From assembly GCF_902506205.1 (NCBI RefSeq), contig NZ_LR732816.1:62001-126000 (forward strand): a DNA stretch of 64,000 bases. The letters run 5' to 3'. Position 1 is the stretch's first letter. Every line of letters begins with the position of its first letter. The notes under the pieces were generated by a model. That model was given only the letters and a program-made list of their open reading frames with translations, ran no database searches and was not told the DNA's origin. Both the position numbers and the translations under genes were made by a program. Source of the DNA: Brevundimonas sp. G8 (GTDB taxonomy: Bacteria > Pseudomonadota > Alphaproteobacteria > Caulobacterales > Caulobacteraceae). Of this stretch, positions 8,656 through 16,946 are shown in pieces.

Positions 8656-9068
8656 CAGGCTTCAGGCGGCGCGAACTGCGCCCACAGCTGTTCAGTGGTC
8701 AGCCGCGGCCGGTCGCCCGCCAGCGCATAGCCGTCCGGCTTGCTCTCGATGCAGAACTCGTCCTCCAGCGCGAAGACCGTCGGATCGTCGAACGCCTGGG
8801 CCGAGACCATGGTGATCCCGCCGTCATTGGCGCGCCAGAACAGGCCGGTCCCGCAGGCCGGGCAGAACTGGCGCGTCGCCCATTCGGACGAGACATAGGT
8901 CGCCACATCCCCCTGAACCTCGACGCTGTCGCCGCAGTCGACGCTGAACAGGATGCCGCCCGACTGCCGTCGGCAGGTGGGGCAATGGCAGGCGTGCATG
9001 CCGCCGTTGGGCGTGGCGGTGAAGGTCACCGCGCCGCACAGGCACCGGCCGGACAGGCGTGCATCCAT
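8655..9068 (-). CDS. GFA-family (glutathione-dependent formaldehyde-activating enzyme-like) protein
   Basis: A 137-residue Mss4-like zinc protein. Cysteines are arranged as in the GFA family: C9 and C11 in RCLCGAV, C27/C29/C32 in HACHCPTC, and a late CPACGTG pair. The family is named for Gfa of Paracoccus, but most members have no demonstrated formaldehyde activity, so a general thiol- or zinc-dependent role is the safe reading. It sits between rluB and rsmD on the same strand, overlapping the rsmD start by one base. No formaldehyde-oxidation genes are nearby. Confidence 0.85.
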   Translation of the reverse strand: MDARLSGRCLCGAVTFTATPNGGMHACHCPTCRRQSGGILFSVDCGDSVEVQGDVATYVSSEWATRQFCPACGTGLFWRANDGGITMVSAQAFDDPTVFALEDEFCIESKPDGYALAGDRPRLTTEQLWAQFAPPEA

Positions 9069-9089
9069 CGTCAGGTCTCCAGTCGCCTC

Positions 9090-10523
9090 TTAGCGCGGCG
9101 TGCGGGGCTTGCCCCCCGGCGCGCGACCGCTGGTGCCCGAGGGTCCAGCCGGCTTGCCGCCGCCGGTGCGGGGCGGCCGCGTCTCGCGACTGCTGCCGCT
9201 GGCGCCGAAGCCGCGCGGCTTAAAGTCGCGCTTGGCGCCCTCTGGGCCGGCCGCCGTGCGCGGCTTGTACTCGCGCTTGGGCCCGTCGCTGCTGCGCGCC
9301 GGACGGTCGCCGTCCTCGCGCGGCGTGTAGGTCTTCTTGGGATGGACGGTGCGGGGCGTCGCCTTGGCCCAGCCTTCCTTCTTGGGCGGACGCTCGCGGC
9401 GCTCGACCGCATCGGCCTGGGCCGTCTCGGCGGCGCGAACCCGGCTGGGCTTGCGCGACGGGTCCGACATGGCCGAGCCCGAGTTGCCCTTGAGGATCGG
9501 CGTCGACACGCGACGACCGGGAATGGGCGCCGGCGTCTCGACCGTATTGCCGGTCGGCAGGTTCTCGGGCCGGATGTAGTCGGCCAGCAGTTCGCGGATC
9601 ACGCGCGGCCCGATTTCTTCGACCGAACCGACCGGCAGGACGTCCAGGCGGAAAGGACCATAGGCCAGGCGGATCAGCCGATTGACCGTCAGGCCGACGG
9701 ACTCCAGCACCTTCCGGACTTCGCGGTTCTTGCCCTCGGTAATCGAGACCGAAATCCACAGGTTGCTCGGCGTGCGGCCGTCCTCGGATTTGCTTTCCTT
9801 GGCCTTGTCCAGCGTCGCCACCATGGGACCGTAGGAGATGCCCTCCACGACGGCGCCGTTCTTCAGCTCGTCCAACTGCTCTTGGGTTATTTTACCCCGC
9901 GCCCGCGCCCGGTACTGACGCACCAGCCCGGCCGAGGGCAGCTCCATCGCCCGGCTCAGCTCGCCGTCGTTAGTCAGCAGCAGCAGGCCTTCGGTCGACA
10001 GATCCAGCCGTCCGATCGAGATCACGCGCGGCAGCCCGGCCGGCAGGGCGTCGAACACGGTCGGGCGACCCGTCGGATCCTTGTGGCTGGTCAGCAGCCC
10101 GGCGGGCTTGTGATAGCGCCAGACGCGCGTCGCCTGGGTCGACCCCATGGGCTTGCCGTCCACGGTGATCACGTCGTCGCGCGTCACCAGGGTCGCGGGC
10201 GTATCCAGGATGCGGCCGTTGACCGCCACCTTGCCCAGGCCGATCAGTCGCTCAACCTCGCGGCGCGAGGCGATGCCGGCGCGGGCCATGGTCTTGGCGA
10301 TTCGCTCGGCGCGCAGGGGCGTTTCGGACGCTTTGCCGTCCTTGGCCCCGCCCTTGTCGCCGAACCGCTTGGGGCCGTCTTCGCGAGGGCTGCGTGGCTT
10401 GTCGCCATAGGATTTCGTCCCGTCGCCGCTCTTGCGGGGACCGGAGGATTTAAAGGGCCGGGGCGACCGTTCGTCTTGACGGGCGCGGGGCTTCTTGTCG
10501 TTGTCGTCTGTATGGCGGACCAT
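9090..10523 (-). CDS. rluB: 23S rRNA pseudouridine synthase, RsuA/RluB family
   Basis: A 477-residue protein. An S4 RNA-binding domain spans about residues 70-125 (RIAKTMARAGIASRREVERL). It is followed by the pseudouridine synthase core with catalytic Asp at about residue 174 in GRLDLSTEGLLLLTNDGEL. Family members isomerise a uridine in the peptidyl-transferase region of 23S rRNA (RluB) or in 16S rRNA (RsuA); RluB is favoured by the long extensions. Both ends are low-complexity, Arg/Gly/Pro/Lys-rich and probably disordered (residues 1-65 and 340-477). The chosen start MVRHTDDNDK lies within the tadA start region, with 12 bases shared. An ATG 13 codons further upstream would reach deeper into tadA. 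Confidence 0.88.
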   Translation of the reverse strand: MVRHTDDNDKKPRARQDERSPRPFKSSGPRKSGDGTKSYGDKPRSPREDGPKRFGDKGGAKDGKASETPLRAERIAKTMARAGIASRREVERLIGLGKVAVNGRILDTPATLVTRDDVITVDGKPMGSTQATRVWRYHKPAGLLTSHKDPTGRPTVFDALPAGLPRVISIGRLDLSTEGLLLLTNDGELSRAMELPSAGLVRQYRARARGKITQEQLDELKNGAVVEGISYGPMVATLDKAKESKSEDGRTPSNLWISVSITEGKNREVRKVLESVGLTVNRLIRLAYGPFRLDVLPVGSVEEIGPRVIRELLADYIRPENLPTGNTVETPAPIPGRRVSTPILKGNSGSAMSDPSRKPSRVRAAETAQADAVERRERPPKKEGWAKATPRTVHPKKTYTPREDGDRPARSSDGPKREYKPRTAAGPEGAKRDFKPRGFGASGSSRETRPPRTGGGKPAGPSGTSGRAPGGKPRTPR

Positions 10524-10994
10524 GATGAGCGGTTCATGCGCATGGCGCTGGACCAAGCGCAAGCGGCGGCGGACGCAGGAGAGGTGCCTGTGGGTGCAAT
10601 TCTTGTCGATCCTGCCTCAGGTGAGGTAATTTCGACCGGCGCCAATGGTCCCATCGCGTCACACGACCCCACCGCCCATGCCGAGATCGTCGCCATGCGC
10701 CGCGCGGCGACGGCGCTGGACAACTACCGCCTGACGGGCCTGACCCTGTATGTGACGCTGGAGCCTTGCGCCATGTGCGCCGGCGCCATCAGCCACGCCC
10801 GTATCGGCCGCGTCGTCTGGGCCGCCGACGATCCCAAGGGCGGCGCGGTGATCCATGGCCCTCGCCTGTTCGAACAACCCACCTGCCACTGGCGTCCGAC
10901 GACGGACTCAGGTCTTCTGGGGCAGGAGGCGTCCACCCTGCTCAAGTCCTTCTTCCGTCAACGGCGGGGAACGGCGGCAGGCGGCGCACGTTAG
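10512..10994 (+). CDS. tadA: tRNA-specific adenosine deaminase TadA
   Basis: A 160-residue zinc deaminase that makes inosine at the wobble base of tRNA-Arg(ACG). It shows the cytidine-deaminase-type motifs: HAE at 56-58 (DPTAHAEIVAMR) and PCAMC at 85-89 (TLEPCAMCAGAI). NYRLTGLTLYVTLEP is diagnostic of TadA over other deaminases. Start at the ATG of MADHDERFMRMALDQA; a second candidate, MRMALDQAQ, lies eight codons in. The first 12 bases overlap the start of the divergent rluB gene, so each promoter must lie in the other coding sequence unless the inner start is used. Confidence 0.93.
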   Translation: MADHDERFMRMALDQAQAAADAGEVPVGAILVDPASGEVISTGANGPIASHDPTAHAEIVAMRRAATALDNYRLTGLTLYVTLEPCAMCAGAISHARIGRVVWAADDPKGGAVIHGPRLFEQPTCHWRPTTDSGLLGQEASTLLKSFFRQRRGTAAGGAR

Positions 10995-11023
10995 AACGCC
11001 GCGCCAAGCGGCGCCGTGGAGGA

Positions 11024-11455
11024 ATGTCGTTGTTCAAGCCGGATCTGCCGCAGTCGATCGTCTTCAGCGGCCTCGCCGCCCTCGCTCTGTTGACCGCTTG
11101 CGGTCCCGACCCCGACAAGGCGCCCACCACCGGCGACGAGGTCAAGGAACGCGCCATCGACGCCCAGACCGCCCGCCAGCGCACCGGCGCCGAGATCCAG
11201 GACCGCACCCTGAACCGCGTCGTCCACACCGTCTATCTGTGCGACAACGGCGAGCGCCTGTCGGTCGATTTCGACAATCCGCGCCAGATGGCCACCATCC
11301 GCAACTCGTCCGGCGAGGCCATCGACCTGTATCAGGAACGCGCCGCCGACGGCATCTGGTACCGCGCCTCCAACGTCGAACTGCGCGGCAAGGGCGTCCT
11401 CGCCACCTGGTCCGTCGAAGGCCGCCAACCGACGCAATGCCGGGCCGTGGACTGA
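11024..11455 (+). CDS. MliC-like lipoprotein (lysozyme inhibitor family)
   Basis: A 143-residue lipoprotein. A signal peptide is followed by the lipobox LLTAC with the acylated cysteine at residue 26. After a linker, residues about 75-140 match the MliC/PliC pattern: VYLCDNGERLSVDFDN, LWYR-like GIWYRASNVELRGKG, and a closing cysteine (QPTQCR) that could pair with the first. Members of the family bind and inhibit C-type lysozyme in the cell envelope. The start has a strong GGAGGA site five bases upstream. An unrelated hairpin (CTTGCT/AGCAAG, 11463-11479) follows the stop without a T-run. Confidence 0.75.
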   Translation: MSLFKPDLPQSIVFSGLAALALLTACGPDPDKAPTTGDEVKERAIDAQTARQRTGAEIQDRTLNRVVHTVYLCDNGERLSVDFDNPRQMATIRNSSGEAIDLYQERAADGIWYRASNVELRGKGVLATWSVEGRQPTQCRAVD

Positions 11456-11526
11456 TCGCGACCTTGCTAAATGAGCAAGCGCTGCCATGGCTTGCCCCGG
11501 AGATGGCAAACGGCGATACGCAATCC

Positions 11527-11988
11527 ATGAACTGGCTCAAGGACATGGTGAGTGGAAATCTGAAGTTTTCGGGTCGCCTCTCGCGGCGACGTTTCTATCT
11601 TTCGCTCGCCGCGTTCTATGGCTTTGGTCTCCTTCTGACGCCTCTTCAGTTGATTGGCGCCGTTGCTCCGAACTTGACCGCCGTCAACATCGCTGTGCTC
11701 ATCTTCGGCGTCGTGATGGGCTGGTATTTGCTAGGGTCGTTCGTGCGGCGGCTTCACGACAGGGGGCGCAGCGGGTGGTGGCTCGTCTGCTTCTTTGGTC
11801 CGCACATTCTCGCCGTCTCGGCCCTTTCGAGACTTCCTCTCGACAGGCCGGCAGTCGTCATTCTTGCGATAGTCGGCGCTGTCTTCTTGGTCGCGCCATT
11901 CTTCGTCTGGGGCCTGATCGAGATACTCTTTCTGCGCGGCAATCCCGAAGCTAATCGATTTGGGCCAAATCCGCTGGCTGACATCTAG
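11527..11988 (+). CDS. DUF805 family membrane protein
   Basis: A 153-residue inner-membrane protein. It has the DUF805 hallmarks: a start of the MNWLKDMVSGNL type, RLSRRRFYLSLA, and RRLHDRGRSGWWLV between transmembrane helices, with EILFLRGNPEANRFGPNPL at the end. Four hydrophobic segments are visible. The family has no known biochemical role. The gene is somewhat AT-richer than the flanking ones. No good ribosome-binding site precedes the ATG; an upstream ATG eight codons earlier has GGAG immediately adjacent, which is too close. Its stop shares bases with the stop of the convergent acetyltransferase gene. Confidence 0.85.
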   Translation: MNWLKDMVSGNLKFSGRLSRRRFYLSLAAFYGFGLLLTPLQLIGAVAPNLTAVNIAVLIFGVVMGWYLLGSFVRRLHDRGRSGWWLVCFFGPHILAVSALSRLPLDRPAVVILAIVGAVFLVAPFFVWGLIEILFLRGNPEANRFGPNPLADI

Positions 11989-12590
11989 ATCGTCAGACAG
12001 TTAGGACTTTCAACCGCCAGCCGTCGATCCAGTCCGTCGCGCACCGCAGGCCAGTCGTCGTCGATGACGGCGAACATGGCGGTGTCGCGCGCCCGGCCGG
12101 TCCAGGTGATCTTGTGCTTGCGAAGGACGCCTTCGGCCTTGGCGCCCAGCTTCAGGATGGCGGCCTGACTTTGGGCGTTGACGGCGTCGGTGATGATCTC
12201 GACCCGCACTGCGCCCGCGTCGAAGGCGTGGCCCAGCAACAGCCGCTTGCAGGCCGGATTGATCGCCCCGCCTCTCGCTTCTGGCCGATAGAAGGTCGAA
12301 CCGATCTCGCAGCGGCGATAGGCCGGGTTGATCTCATACAGGCTGGTCGTGCCGACCACGGCGCCGTCGGACAGCCGCCGCACCGCATAGGCGATCCGTG
12401 TGCCCACCTGCATGGCCGCCAGGGCGTTGTCCCACCAACCGTCGAAATGCGCGCCATAGGCCGGCGCGACCATGATGTCCCAAGCTTCGGAATCGCAGTC
12501 CAACGCCGCCCGCACTTCGGCCTTCAGCCCGTCCTCGAACGGCTCCAGCCGCACGAACCGGTCCTCCAGCGGGACCGTGGCGATCCGCAT
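11985..12590 (-). CDS. GNAT family N-acetyltransferase (RimJ/RimL type)
   Basis: A 201-residue acetyltransferase of the RimJ-like Acetyltransf_3 class. Seen: LEDRFVRLEPF at the start, GTTSLYEINPAYRRCEIGST in the core strand, then a helix and VRVEIITDAVNAQSQAAILK, the typical acceptor-side strand and helix before the last beta strands. The substrate is unknown; such proteins acetylate protein N-termini, antibiotics or amino acids. The ATG overlaps the aroB stop by one base (TGATG), so it is the third gene of an aroK-aroB operon and is translationally coupled. Larger upstream readings would run into aroB and are not real. Confidence 0.88.
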   Translation of the reverse strand: MRIATVPLEDRFVRLEPFEDGLKAEVRAALDCDSEAWDIMVAPAYGAHFDGWWDNALAAMQVGTRIAYAVRRLSDGAVVGTTSLYEINPAYRRCEIGSTFYRPEARGGAINPACKRLLLGHAFDAGAVRVEIITDAVNAQSQAAILKLGAKAEGVLRKHKITWTGRARDTAMFAVIDDDWPAVRDGLDRRLAVESPNCLTI

Positions 12591-13696
12591 CACGCGGTCG
12601 CGCCTTCCTCGATCAGGAAGGCGCGCACCTTGTCCGCATCCACCCCCTTGGCGACGAAGACCTGGCCGATGCCGCGCGCCAGGATCAGGGTCAGCGCCCC
12701 GCCCTCGGCCTTCTTGTCGCCGGCCATCAGGGCCAGCAGCCGGTCGGCCACGAACACGCCCGCCTGCGCCAGCCGCGTCGGCAGACCCGCCGCCGAAACC
12801 ACCGCCTCGACCCGTTCGACATCGGCGGCCGAACACAGCCCTTCGCGCGCCGAGTATCGGAAGGCCATGCAGCACCCCAGCGCCACCGCCTCGCCGTGCG
12901 CCAGCGCGCCTTCGTCGAACCCGACCTCCGTCTCGACCGCATGGCCGAAGGTGTGGCCCAGGTTCAGCAGGGCGCGCCGCCCGGCCTCCTTCTCGTCCTC
13001 GCCGACAACAGCGCTCTTGATCTCGACCGAACGGATCACCGCCCGTTCCAGCGCAGCAGGATCGCCCGCCGCGCCCGCCGCCCCTTCACCCGCCAGCCAG
13101 TCGAAGAAGGCGGCGTCGCAGATCAGCCCGTGCTTCAGAACCTCGGCCCAACCGGACTTCACCTGACGCGGCGGCAGGGTCGCCAGCACGTCGATATCGG
13201 CCAGGACCAGACGCGGCTGATGGAAGGCGCCGATCAGATTCTTGCCGCGTGGCGTATCGATGGCCGTCTTGCCGCCGACGGACGAATCCACCTGGGCCAG
13301 CAGCGTCGTCGGGATCTGTACGAAGTCGATGCCACGCATGAACAGCGCCGCCGCCAAACCGGCCAGATCCCCCACCACCCCGCCGCCCAGGGCGATCACC
13401 ACGTCCTTGCGGTCCAGCCCGATCTCCAGCAGCCGGTCCAGCACCCGTTCCAACTCGGCGAAGGACTTGGATCCCTCGCCCGCCGGCACGGCCACGACCT
13501 CGCTCTTCACGCCCGCCGCCGTCAGCGACGCCGTCAGCGCCTGGGCATGGATGCCCGCCACCGTTTCGTCGGTAACGATGACCGTCCGCCCCTTGGCCAG
13601 CGGCGCGATATGCTTCCCCGCCTGGGCCAACAGCCCGCGCCCCACCATCACGTCATAGGCCGCGAAAGCCCCGCCGCTGACCGGAATGATCGTCAC
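12590..13696 (-). CDS. aroB: 3-dehydroquinate synthase
   Basis: A 368-residue NAD- and metal-dependent enzyme that turns DAHP into 3-dehydroquinate, the second step of the shikimate pathway. The NAD-binding region is visible as [18 protein letters not shown] and [16 protein letters not shown]. Metal and substrate contacts are in [27 protein letters not shown] and [10 protein letters not shown]. Start: a GTG (V of VTIIPVSGG) overlapping the aroK stop by four bases (GTGA); no ATG lies nearby. Aromatic amino acids depend on it. It is co-transcribed with aroK upstream and a GNAT gene downstream. Confidence 0.96.
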   Translation of the reverse strand: MTIIPVSGGAFAAYDVMVGRGLLAQAGKHIAPLAKGRTVIVTDETVAGIHAQALTASLTAAGVKSEVVAVPAGEGSKSFAELERVLDRLLEIGLDRKDVVIALGGGVVGDLAGLAAALFMRGIDFVQIPTTLLAQVDSSVGGKTAIDTPRGKNLIGAFHQPRLVLADIDVLATLPPRQVKSGWAEVLKHGLICDAAFFDWLAGEGAAGAAGDPAALERAVIRSVEIKSAVVGEDEKEAGRRALLNLGHTFGHAVETEVGFDEGALAHGEAVALGCCMAFRYSAREGLCSAADVERVEAVVSAAGLPTRLAQAGVFVADRLLALMAGDKKAEGGALTLILARGIGQVFVAKGVDADKVRAFLIEEGATA

Positions 13697-14259
13697 GTCT
13701 TCGTCTCCGCGCGCCGTCTGTGGCGCCAGTGCCGGCGCAGATTCTTGTGAATGGCGTCCACCGCTTGGCCGTGCGAGCCCTGGCCCACGTCCACCGTCAC
13801 ATCCGCCTCGCCATAGATGGGATAGCGGGCCTCGGCCAAGCCGGTCAGCACCTCCAGCGGGTCCTTGCCGCGCAGCAACGGCCGCGTGTCGCGCCGCGCC
13901 ACCCGTTCCGCGATCACCGTCAGATCGGCCCTCAGCCACACCGTGTCGGATCGCGCCTTCAGCAGGGCGCGCGTCTCGGGGTTCATCATCGCCCCGCCGC
14001 CGGTCGCCAGCACGATAGGCGGCCCTTCCAGCAGGCGGCGGATCACTCGCGCCTCGCCCGCCCGGAACTCGGCCTCCCCCAAGGCGGCGAAGATTTCCGA
14101 CACCGTCATCCCGGCCGCCGATTCGATCTCCACGTCCCCATCGGCGAACGGCAGCCTCAGTCGGCTGGCCAGCCGACGCCCCACCGACGATTTGCCCACC
14201 CCCATCAGCCCAACCAGGGCTATGGTGCGGGTCGGTCCCGGATTCGCGCGCCGCCTCAT
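13693..14259 (-). CDS. aroK: shikimate kinase
   Basis: A 188-residue kinase that phosphorylates shikimate with ATP. It has the P-loop GLMGVGKS at 17-24, DGDVEIE with the shikimate-contact Asp, the ATGGGAMM motif, and the lid arginine region [12 protein letters not shown]. Start at [18 protein letters not shown], chosen because it leaves the normal short lead before the P-loop; the frame is open further upstream but would invade the xerD promoter region. The C-terminus is basic ([13 protein letters not shown]). It overlaps aroB by four bases and is divergent from xerD. Confidence 0.95.
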   Translation of the reverse strand: MRRRANPGPTRTIALVGLMGVGKSSVGRRLASRLRLPFADGDVEIESAAGMTVSEIFAALGEAEFRAGEARVIRRLLEGPPIVLATGGGAMMNPETRALLKARSDTVWLRADLTVIAERVARRDTRPLLRGKDPLEVLTGLAEARYPIYGEADVTVDVGQGSHGQAVDAIHKNLRRHWRHRRRAETKT

Positions 14260-14384
14260 CCGGCGGCTCCGGCGGAACGGTCGGTCGAGAGAAGGGCGAA
14301 GGCGGCGGCTCGGGCAGGCATGATCCAGAAAACCTCTACACCAAGCCTGACCTTGCGCCATCCGTTCGACGGCAGGTTCGCGCG

Positions 14385-15287
14385 ATGACGCCCCAGATCG
14401 AGGCCTTTCTGGAGATGATGGCCGTCGAACGCGACGCCTCGCCCCACACCCTGTCCGCCTATGGCCGCGATCTGGCGGACGCCGAGACGGCGCTGTCGGA
14501 CGCCGGCGGCCTGATGAAGGCCGATGCCGAGGCGGTCGAGGCCTGGTTCGCCGACCTGTCGCGGCGCGGCCTGTCCGCCGCCACCGCCGCTCGCCGCCGG
14601 TCCTCCGCGCGCCAGTTCTATCGCTTCGCCCTGGCCGAAGGCTGGCGCACCGACGATCCGTCGCGCCGCCTCGACGCGCCCAAACAGGGCCGGTCCCTGC
14701 CCAAGGTGCTAAGCCGCGACGAAATCGACGCCCTGCTGGCCGCCTCGGCCAGCCGAGATGCGGCGGCGGGCCTGCGCCTGGTCGCCCTGGTCGAGATGGC
14801 CTACGCCTCGGGCCTGCGGGTGTCGGAACTGCTGGGGCTCAAGGTCGAGGCCATTCGCCGCGACCCCGCCTACCTGATCGTGCGCGGCAAGGGCGGCAAG
14901 GAACGGCTCGCGCCCCTGAACACCGCCGCGCGCGAGGCCATCAAGGCCTGGCTGACCGCCCGCGATGAGAAGCGCAAGCCCGAGACGCCCGACAGCCCCT
15001 GGCTTTTCCCCTCATCCGGTCGCACCGGCCACCTGACGCCCCGCCGCTTCGCCCAACTGCTGGACGAGGCCGCGATCACGGCCGGCATCGACCCGGCCCG
15101 CGTCAGCCCCCACGTCCTGCGCCACGCCTTCGCCACCCACCTGCTGGAAGGCGGCGCCGACCTGCGCGTCGTCCAGACCCTGCTGGGCCACGCCGACATC
15201 GCCACCACCCAGATTTACACCCACGTCGCCACCGACCGCCTGGCCCAGGTCGTCCAGCAAAACCACCCCTTGGCGCGCGACGACTGA
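14385..15287 (+). CDS. xerD: site-specific tyrosine recombinase XerD
   Basis: A 300-residue recombinase that resolves chromosome dimers at dif with XerC. The N-terminal SAM-like core-binding domain (residues 1-90) includes ERDASPHTLSAYGRDL. The catalytic residues are all present: R145 (SGLRVSELLGL), K in GKGGKERLAPL, H243 and R246 (HVLRHAFATHLLEGGADLR), H269 (LLGHADIATTQIYTH) and nucleophile Y278. Normal length. Its position next to aroK/aroB and near accA is a common alphaproteobacterial arrangement, so it is the housekeeping Xer protein and not an element-borne integrase. The small DUF1902 gene begins 17 bases after its stop. Confidence 0.94.
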   Translation: MTPQIEAFLEMMAVERDASPHTLSAYGRDLADAETALSDAGGLMKADAEAVEAWFADLSRRGLSAATAARRRSSARQFYRFALAEGWRTDDPSRRLDAPKQGRSLPKVLSRDEIDALLAASASRDAAAGLRLVALVEMAYASGLRVSELLGLKVEAIRRDPAYLIVRGKGGKERLAPLNTAAREAIKAWLTARDEKRKPETPDSPWLFPSSGRTGHLTPRRFAQLLDEAAITAGIDPARVSPHVLRHAFATHLLEGGADLRVVQTLLGHADIATTQIYTHVATDRLAQVVQQNHPLARDD

Positions 15288-15304
15288 CGGCGCATATTCG
15301 GGCC

Positions 15305-15529
15305 ATGGCGCATTCATTCTACGTCAAGGCGATCTGGGACGCTGAGGCTAGCGTTTGGTACAGCGAGTCCGACATTCCGGGCCTCGTCCTTCAGACGGAC
15401 ACGCTGGAAGAGTTCGAGGATCTCATCAGGCATTTCGCACCCGACCTACTCGCCTCCAACCTGGACATCCACGAACCCGTCGCCATTCGTTTCGAGGCGT
15501 CACGGCAACTCGATCTGGTCGCAGCCTGA
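15305..15529 (+). CDS. DUF1902 protein, HicB-like putative antitoxin
   Basis: A 74-residue protein with the HicB-type partial RNase H fold pattern of DUF1902: FYVKAIWDAEASVWYSESD, then IPGLVLQTDTLEEFEDLI and FAPDLLASN. The family is frequently paired with HicA-type mRNA interferases, and a HicA-like gene follows after 66 bases in the same direction, which supports an antitoxin role by inference. It lacks a visible C-terminal DNA-binding domain, unlike full-length HicB. It starts 17 bases after xerD and may be co-transcribed with it. Confidence 0.75.
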   Translation: MAHSFYVKAIWDAEASVWYSESDIPGLVLQTDTLEEFEDLIRHFAPDLLASNLDIHEPVAIRFEASRQLDLVAA

Positions 15530-15561
15530 CCATGGCGTTGCGACTTTGCTGCCCGCGCGAG

Positions 15562-15581
15562 AATCGGTTCTAGATTCGATT
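15562..15581. promoter_or_regulatory. palindrome between the antitoxin-like and HicA-like genes
   Basis: A 20-base imperfect palindrome with outer arms AATCG/CGATT and central TCTAGA, 16 of 20 positions symmetric. It sits 14 bases before the hicA start. No T-run follows, so it is more likely an operator or an internal RNA hairpin controlling toxin translation than a terminator. No protein binding can be inferred from sequence alone. Confidence 0.4.
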
Positions 15582-15595
15582 TCCGGGGGCGATTG

Positions 15596-15787
15596 ATGGT
15601 TCAGGACTACTATCGAGACCTGACGCGGCGGCTTAGAGATGCCGGCTTCGAGCGCGTTCCAGGCGGAAAGGGCAGTCACGAGAAGTGGCGCAATGCAGCG
15701 GGTCGCCAAGTCACCGTTCCCTCCAAGCCGATGCGGATTATGGCCAACGAAATCCTCAAACAGGCCGGTTTGCCAAAGGCCTTCTGA
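15596..15787 (+). CDS. hicA: HicA-family toxin (putative mRNA interferase)
   Basis: A 63-residue protein with the double-stranded RNA-binding-like HicA fold: YRDLTRRLRDAGFERVPGG, then KGSHEKWRN with the catalytic-type His in GSH, VTVPSKPM and a C-terminal helix MANEILKQAGLPKAF. HicA proteins cleave mRNAs and are neutralised by HicB partners. The ATG was preferred to an adjacent TTG one codon upstream; GGGGG lies a few bases before it. The order antitoxin then toxin is reversed relative to typical hicAB but common in DUF1902 pairs. The gene is chromosomal, between xerD and accA. Confidence 0.8.
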   Translation: MVQDYYRDLTRRLRDAGFERVPGGKGSHEKWRNAAGRQVTVPSKPMRIMANEILKQAGLPKAF

Positions 15788-15877
15788 ACCGCCGCTTGCC
15801 CGGCGGCGTTGACGTCTCTAGGTTCCCCCGCCTTCCCTAAGGGCGCTCTTGCCCGCTCGCAGTTCCCGGACGCCTTG

Positions 15878-16825
15878 ATGGCCACGCACTATCTCGACTT
15901 CGAAAAGCCGATCGCTGATTTGGAAGCAAAGATCGAGGAGCTGTCGCTGCTGTCCGACGCCTCGGGCGATTTCGACAACGAGATCGAGGGCCTGCGCAAG
16001 AAGGCCGAACAGCTGCGCAAGAAGACCTACGCCGGTCTGGACCCCTGGATGAAGACCCAGGTCGCGCGCCACCCGCAGCGTCCGCACTTCATCGACTATG
16101 TGCAGAGCCTGTTCACCGACTGGAACGAACTGCACGGCGATCGTCAGTTCGGCGACGACCAGGCCATCCTGGGCGGTCTGGCGCGCTTTCGCGGCCGTCC
16201 GGTCGTGATCATGGGCCATGAAAAGGGCCACGACACGGCCACCCGCATCACCCACAACTTCGGCATGGCCCGGCCCGAGGGCTATCGCAAGGCCGTGCGG
16301 TTAATGGACATGGCCGAGCAGTTCGGCCTGCCGGTCCTCAGCTTCATCGACACGGCCGGCGCCTATCCCGGCCTGGGCGCCGAGGAGCGTGGCCAGGCCG
16401 AGGCCATCGCCCGCTCGACCGAGCGCTGCCTGACCCTGGGCGTCCCCTCCATCGCCACCATCACCGGCGAAGGTGGTTCGGGCGGCGCCATCGCCATCGC
16501 CGCCGCCAGCCGCGTGCTGATGCTGGAACATTCGATCTATTCGGTCATCTCGCCCGAAGGCGCGGCCGGCATCCTGTGGCGCGACGGCGCGCGGGCCAGG
16601 GACGCGGCCATGGCCATGAAGATCACCGGCCCGGACCTGATGGGCCTGAAGATCGTGGATCGCCTGATCGAGGAGCCGGTCGGCGGCGCCCACACCGACC
16701 GTGACGCCGCCATGGCCAATGTCGGCGACGTGCTGGCCGAAGAGCTGAAAGGCTTCGAAGGCCTGTCGCCCCAGCAGATCAAGAAACGCCGCGCCGACCG
16801 CTTCTACGCCATCGGCGCCCTTTAG
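15878..16825 (+). CDS. accA: acetyl-CoA carboxylase carboxyltransferase subunit alpha
   Basis: A 315-residue subunit that, with AccD, transfers the carboxyl group from biotin-BCCP to acetyl-CoA in fatty-acid synthesis. Start at MATHYLDFEKPIADLEAKIE, which is the conserved AccA N-terminal helix; the open frame upstream is not family-like. Core features: QVARHPQRPHFIDY, GDRQFGDDQAI, GHEKGHDT, the oxyanion region FIDTAGAYPGLGAEERGQ and GEGGSGGAIAIA. Length is normal. It stands alone downstream of the HicA gene, and no clear terminator separates it from the response regulator. Confidence 0.97.
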   Translation: MATHYLDFEKPIADLEAKIEELSLLSDASGDFDNEIEGLRKKAEQLRKKTYAGLDPWMKTQVARHPQRPHFIDYVQSLFTDWNELHGDRQFGDDQAILGGLARFRGRPVVIMGHEKGHDTATRITHNFGMARPEGYRKAVRLMDMAEQFGLPVLSFIDTAGAYPGLGAEERGQAEAIARSTERCLTLGVPSIATITGEGGSGGAIAIAAASRVLMLEHSIYSVISPEGAAGILWRDGARARDAAMAMKITGPDLMGLKIVDRLIEEPVGGAHTDRDAAMANVGDVLAEELKGFEGLSPQQIKKRRADRFYAIGAL

Positions 16826-16946
16826 CCGAACAGCGTTAACGCAGCGTCCACCATCGTCTGCCAACCTTGGCCTTCATTGAGGGGTTTAGGGGTTTGCGAC
16901 CGGCCATGATCATTACGACGGCGGGACAAACCGGGGCCTTGGCGGC

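Noticed and set aside
8985..10511. Long open frame upstream of and in frame with tadA
   Set aside because: It runs antisense through the pseudouridine synthase gene; only the final 161 codons are TadA-like.
14385..15287. XerD as an integrase of a genomic island covering the HicA pair
   Set aside because: The sequence and neighbours are those of housekeeping XerD, and there are no attachment repeats or phage genes.
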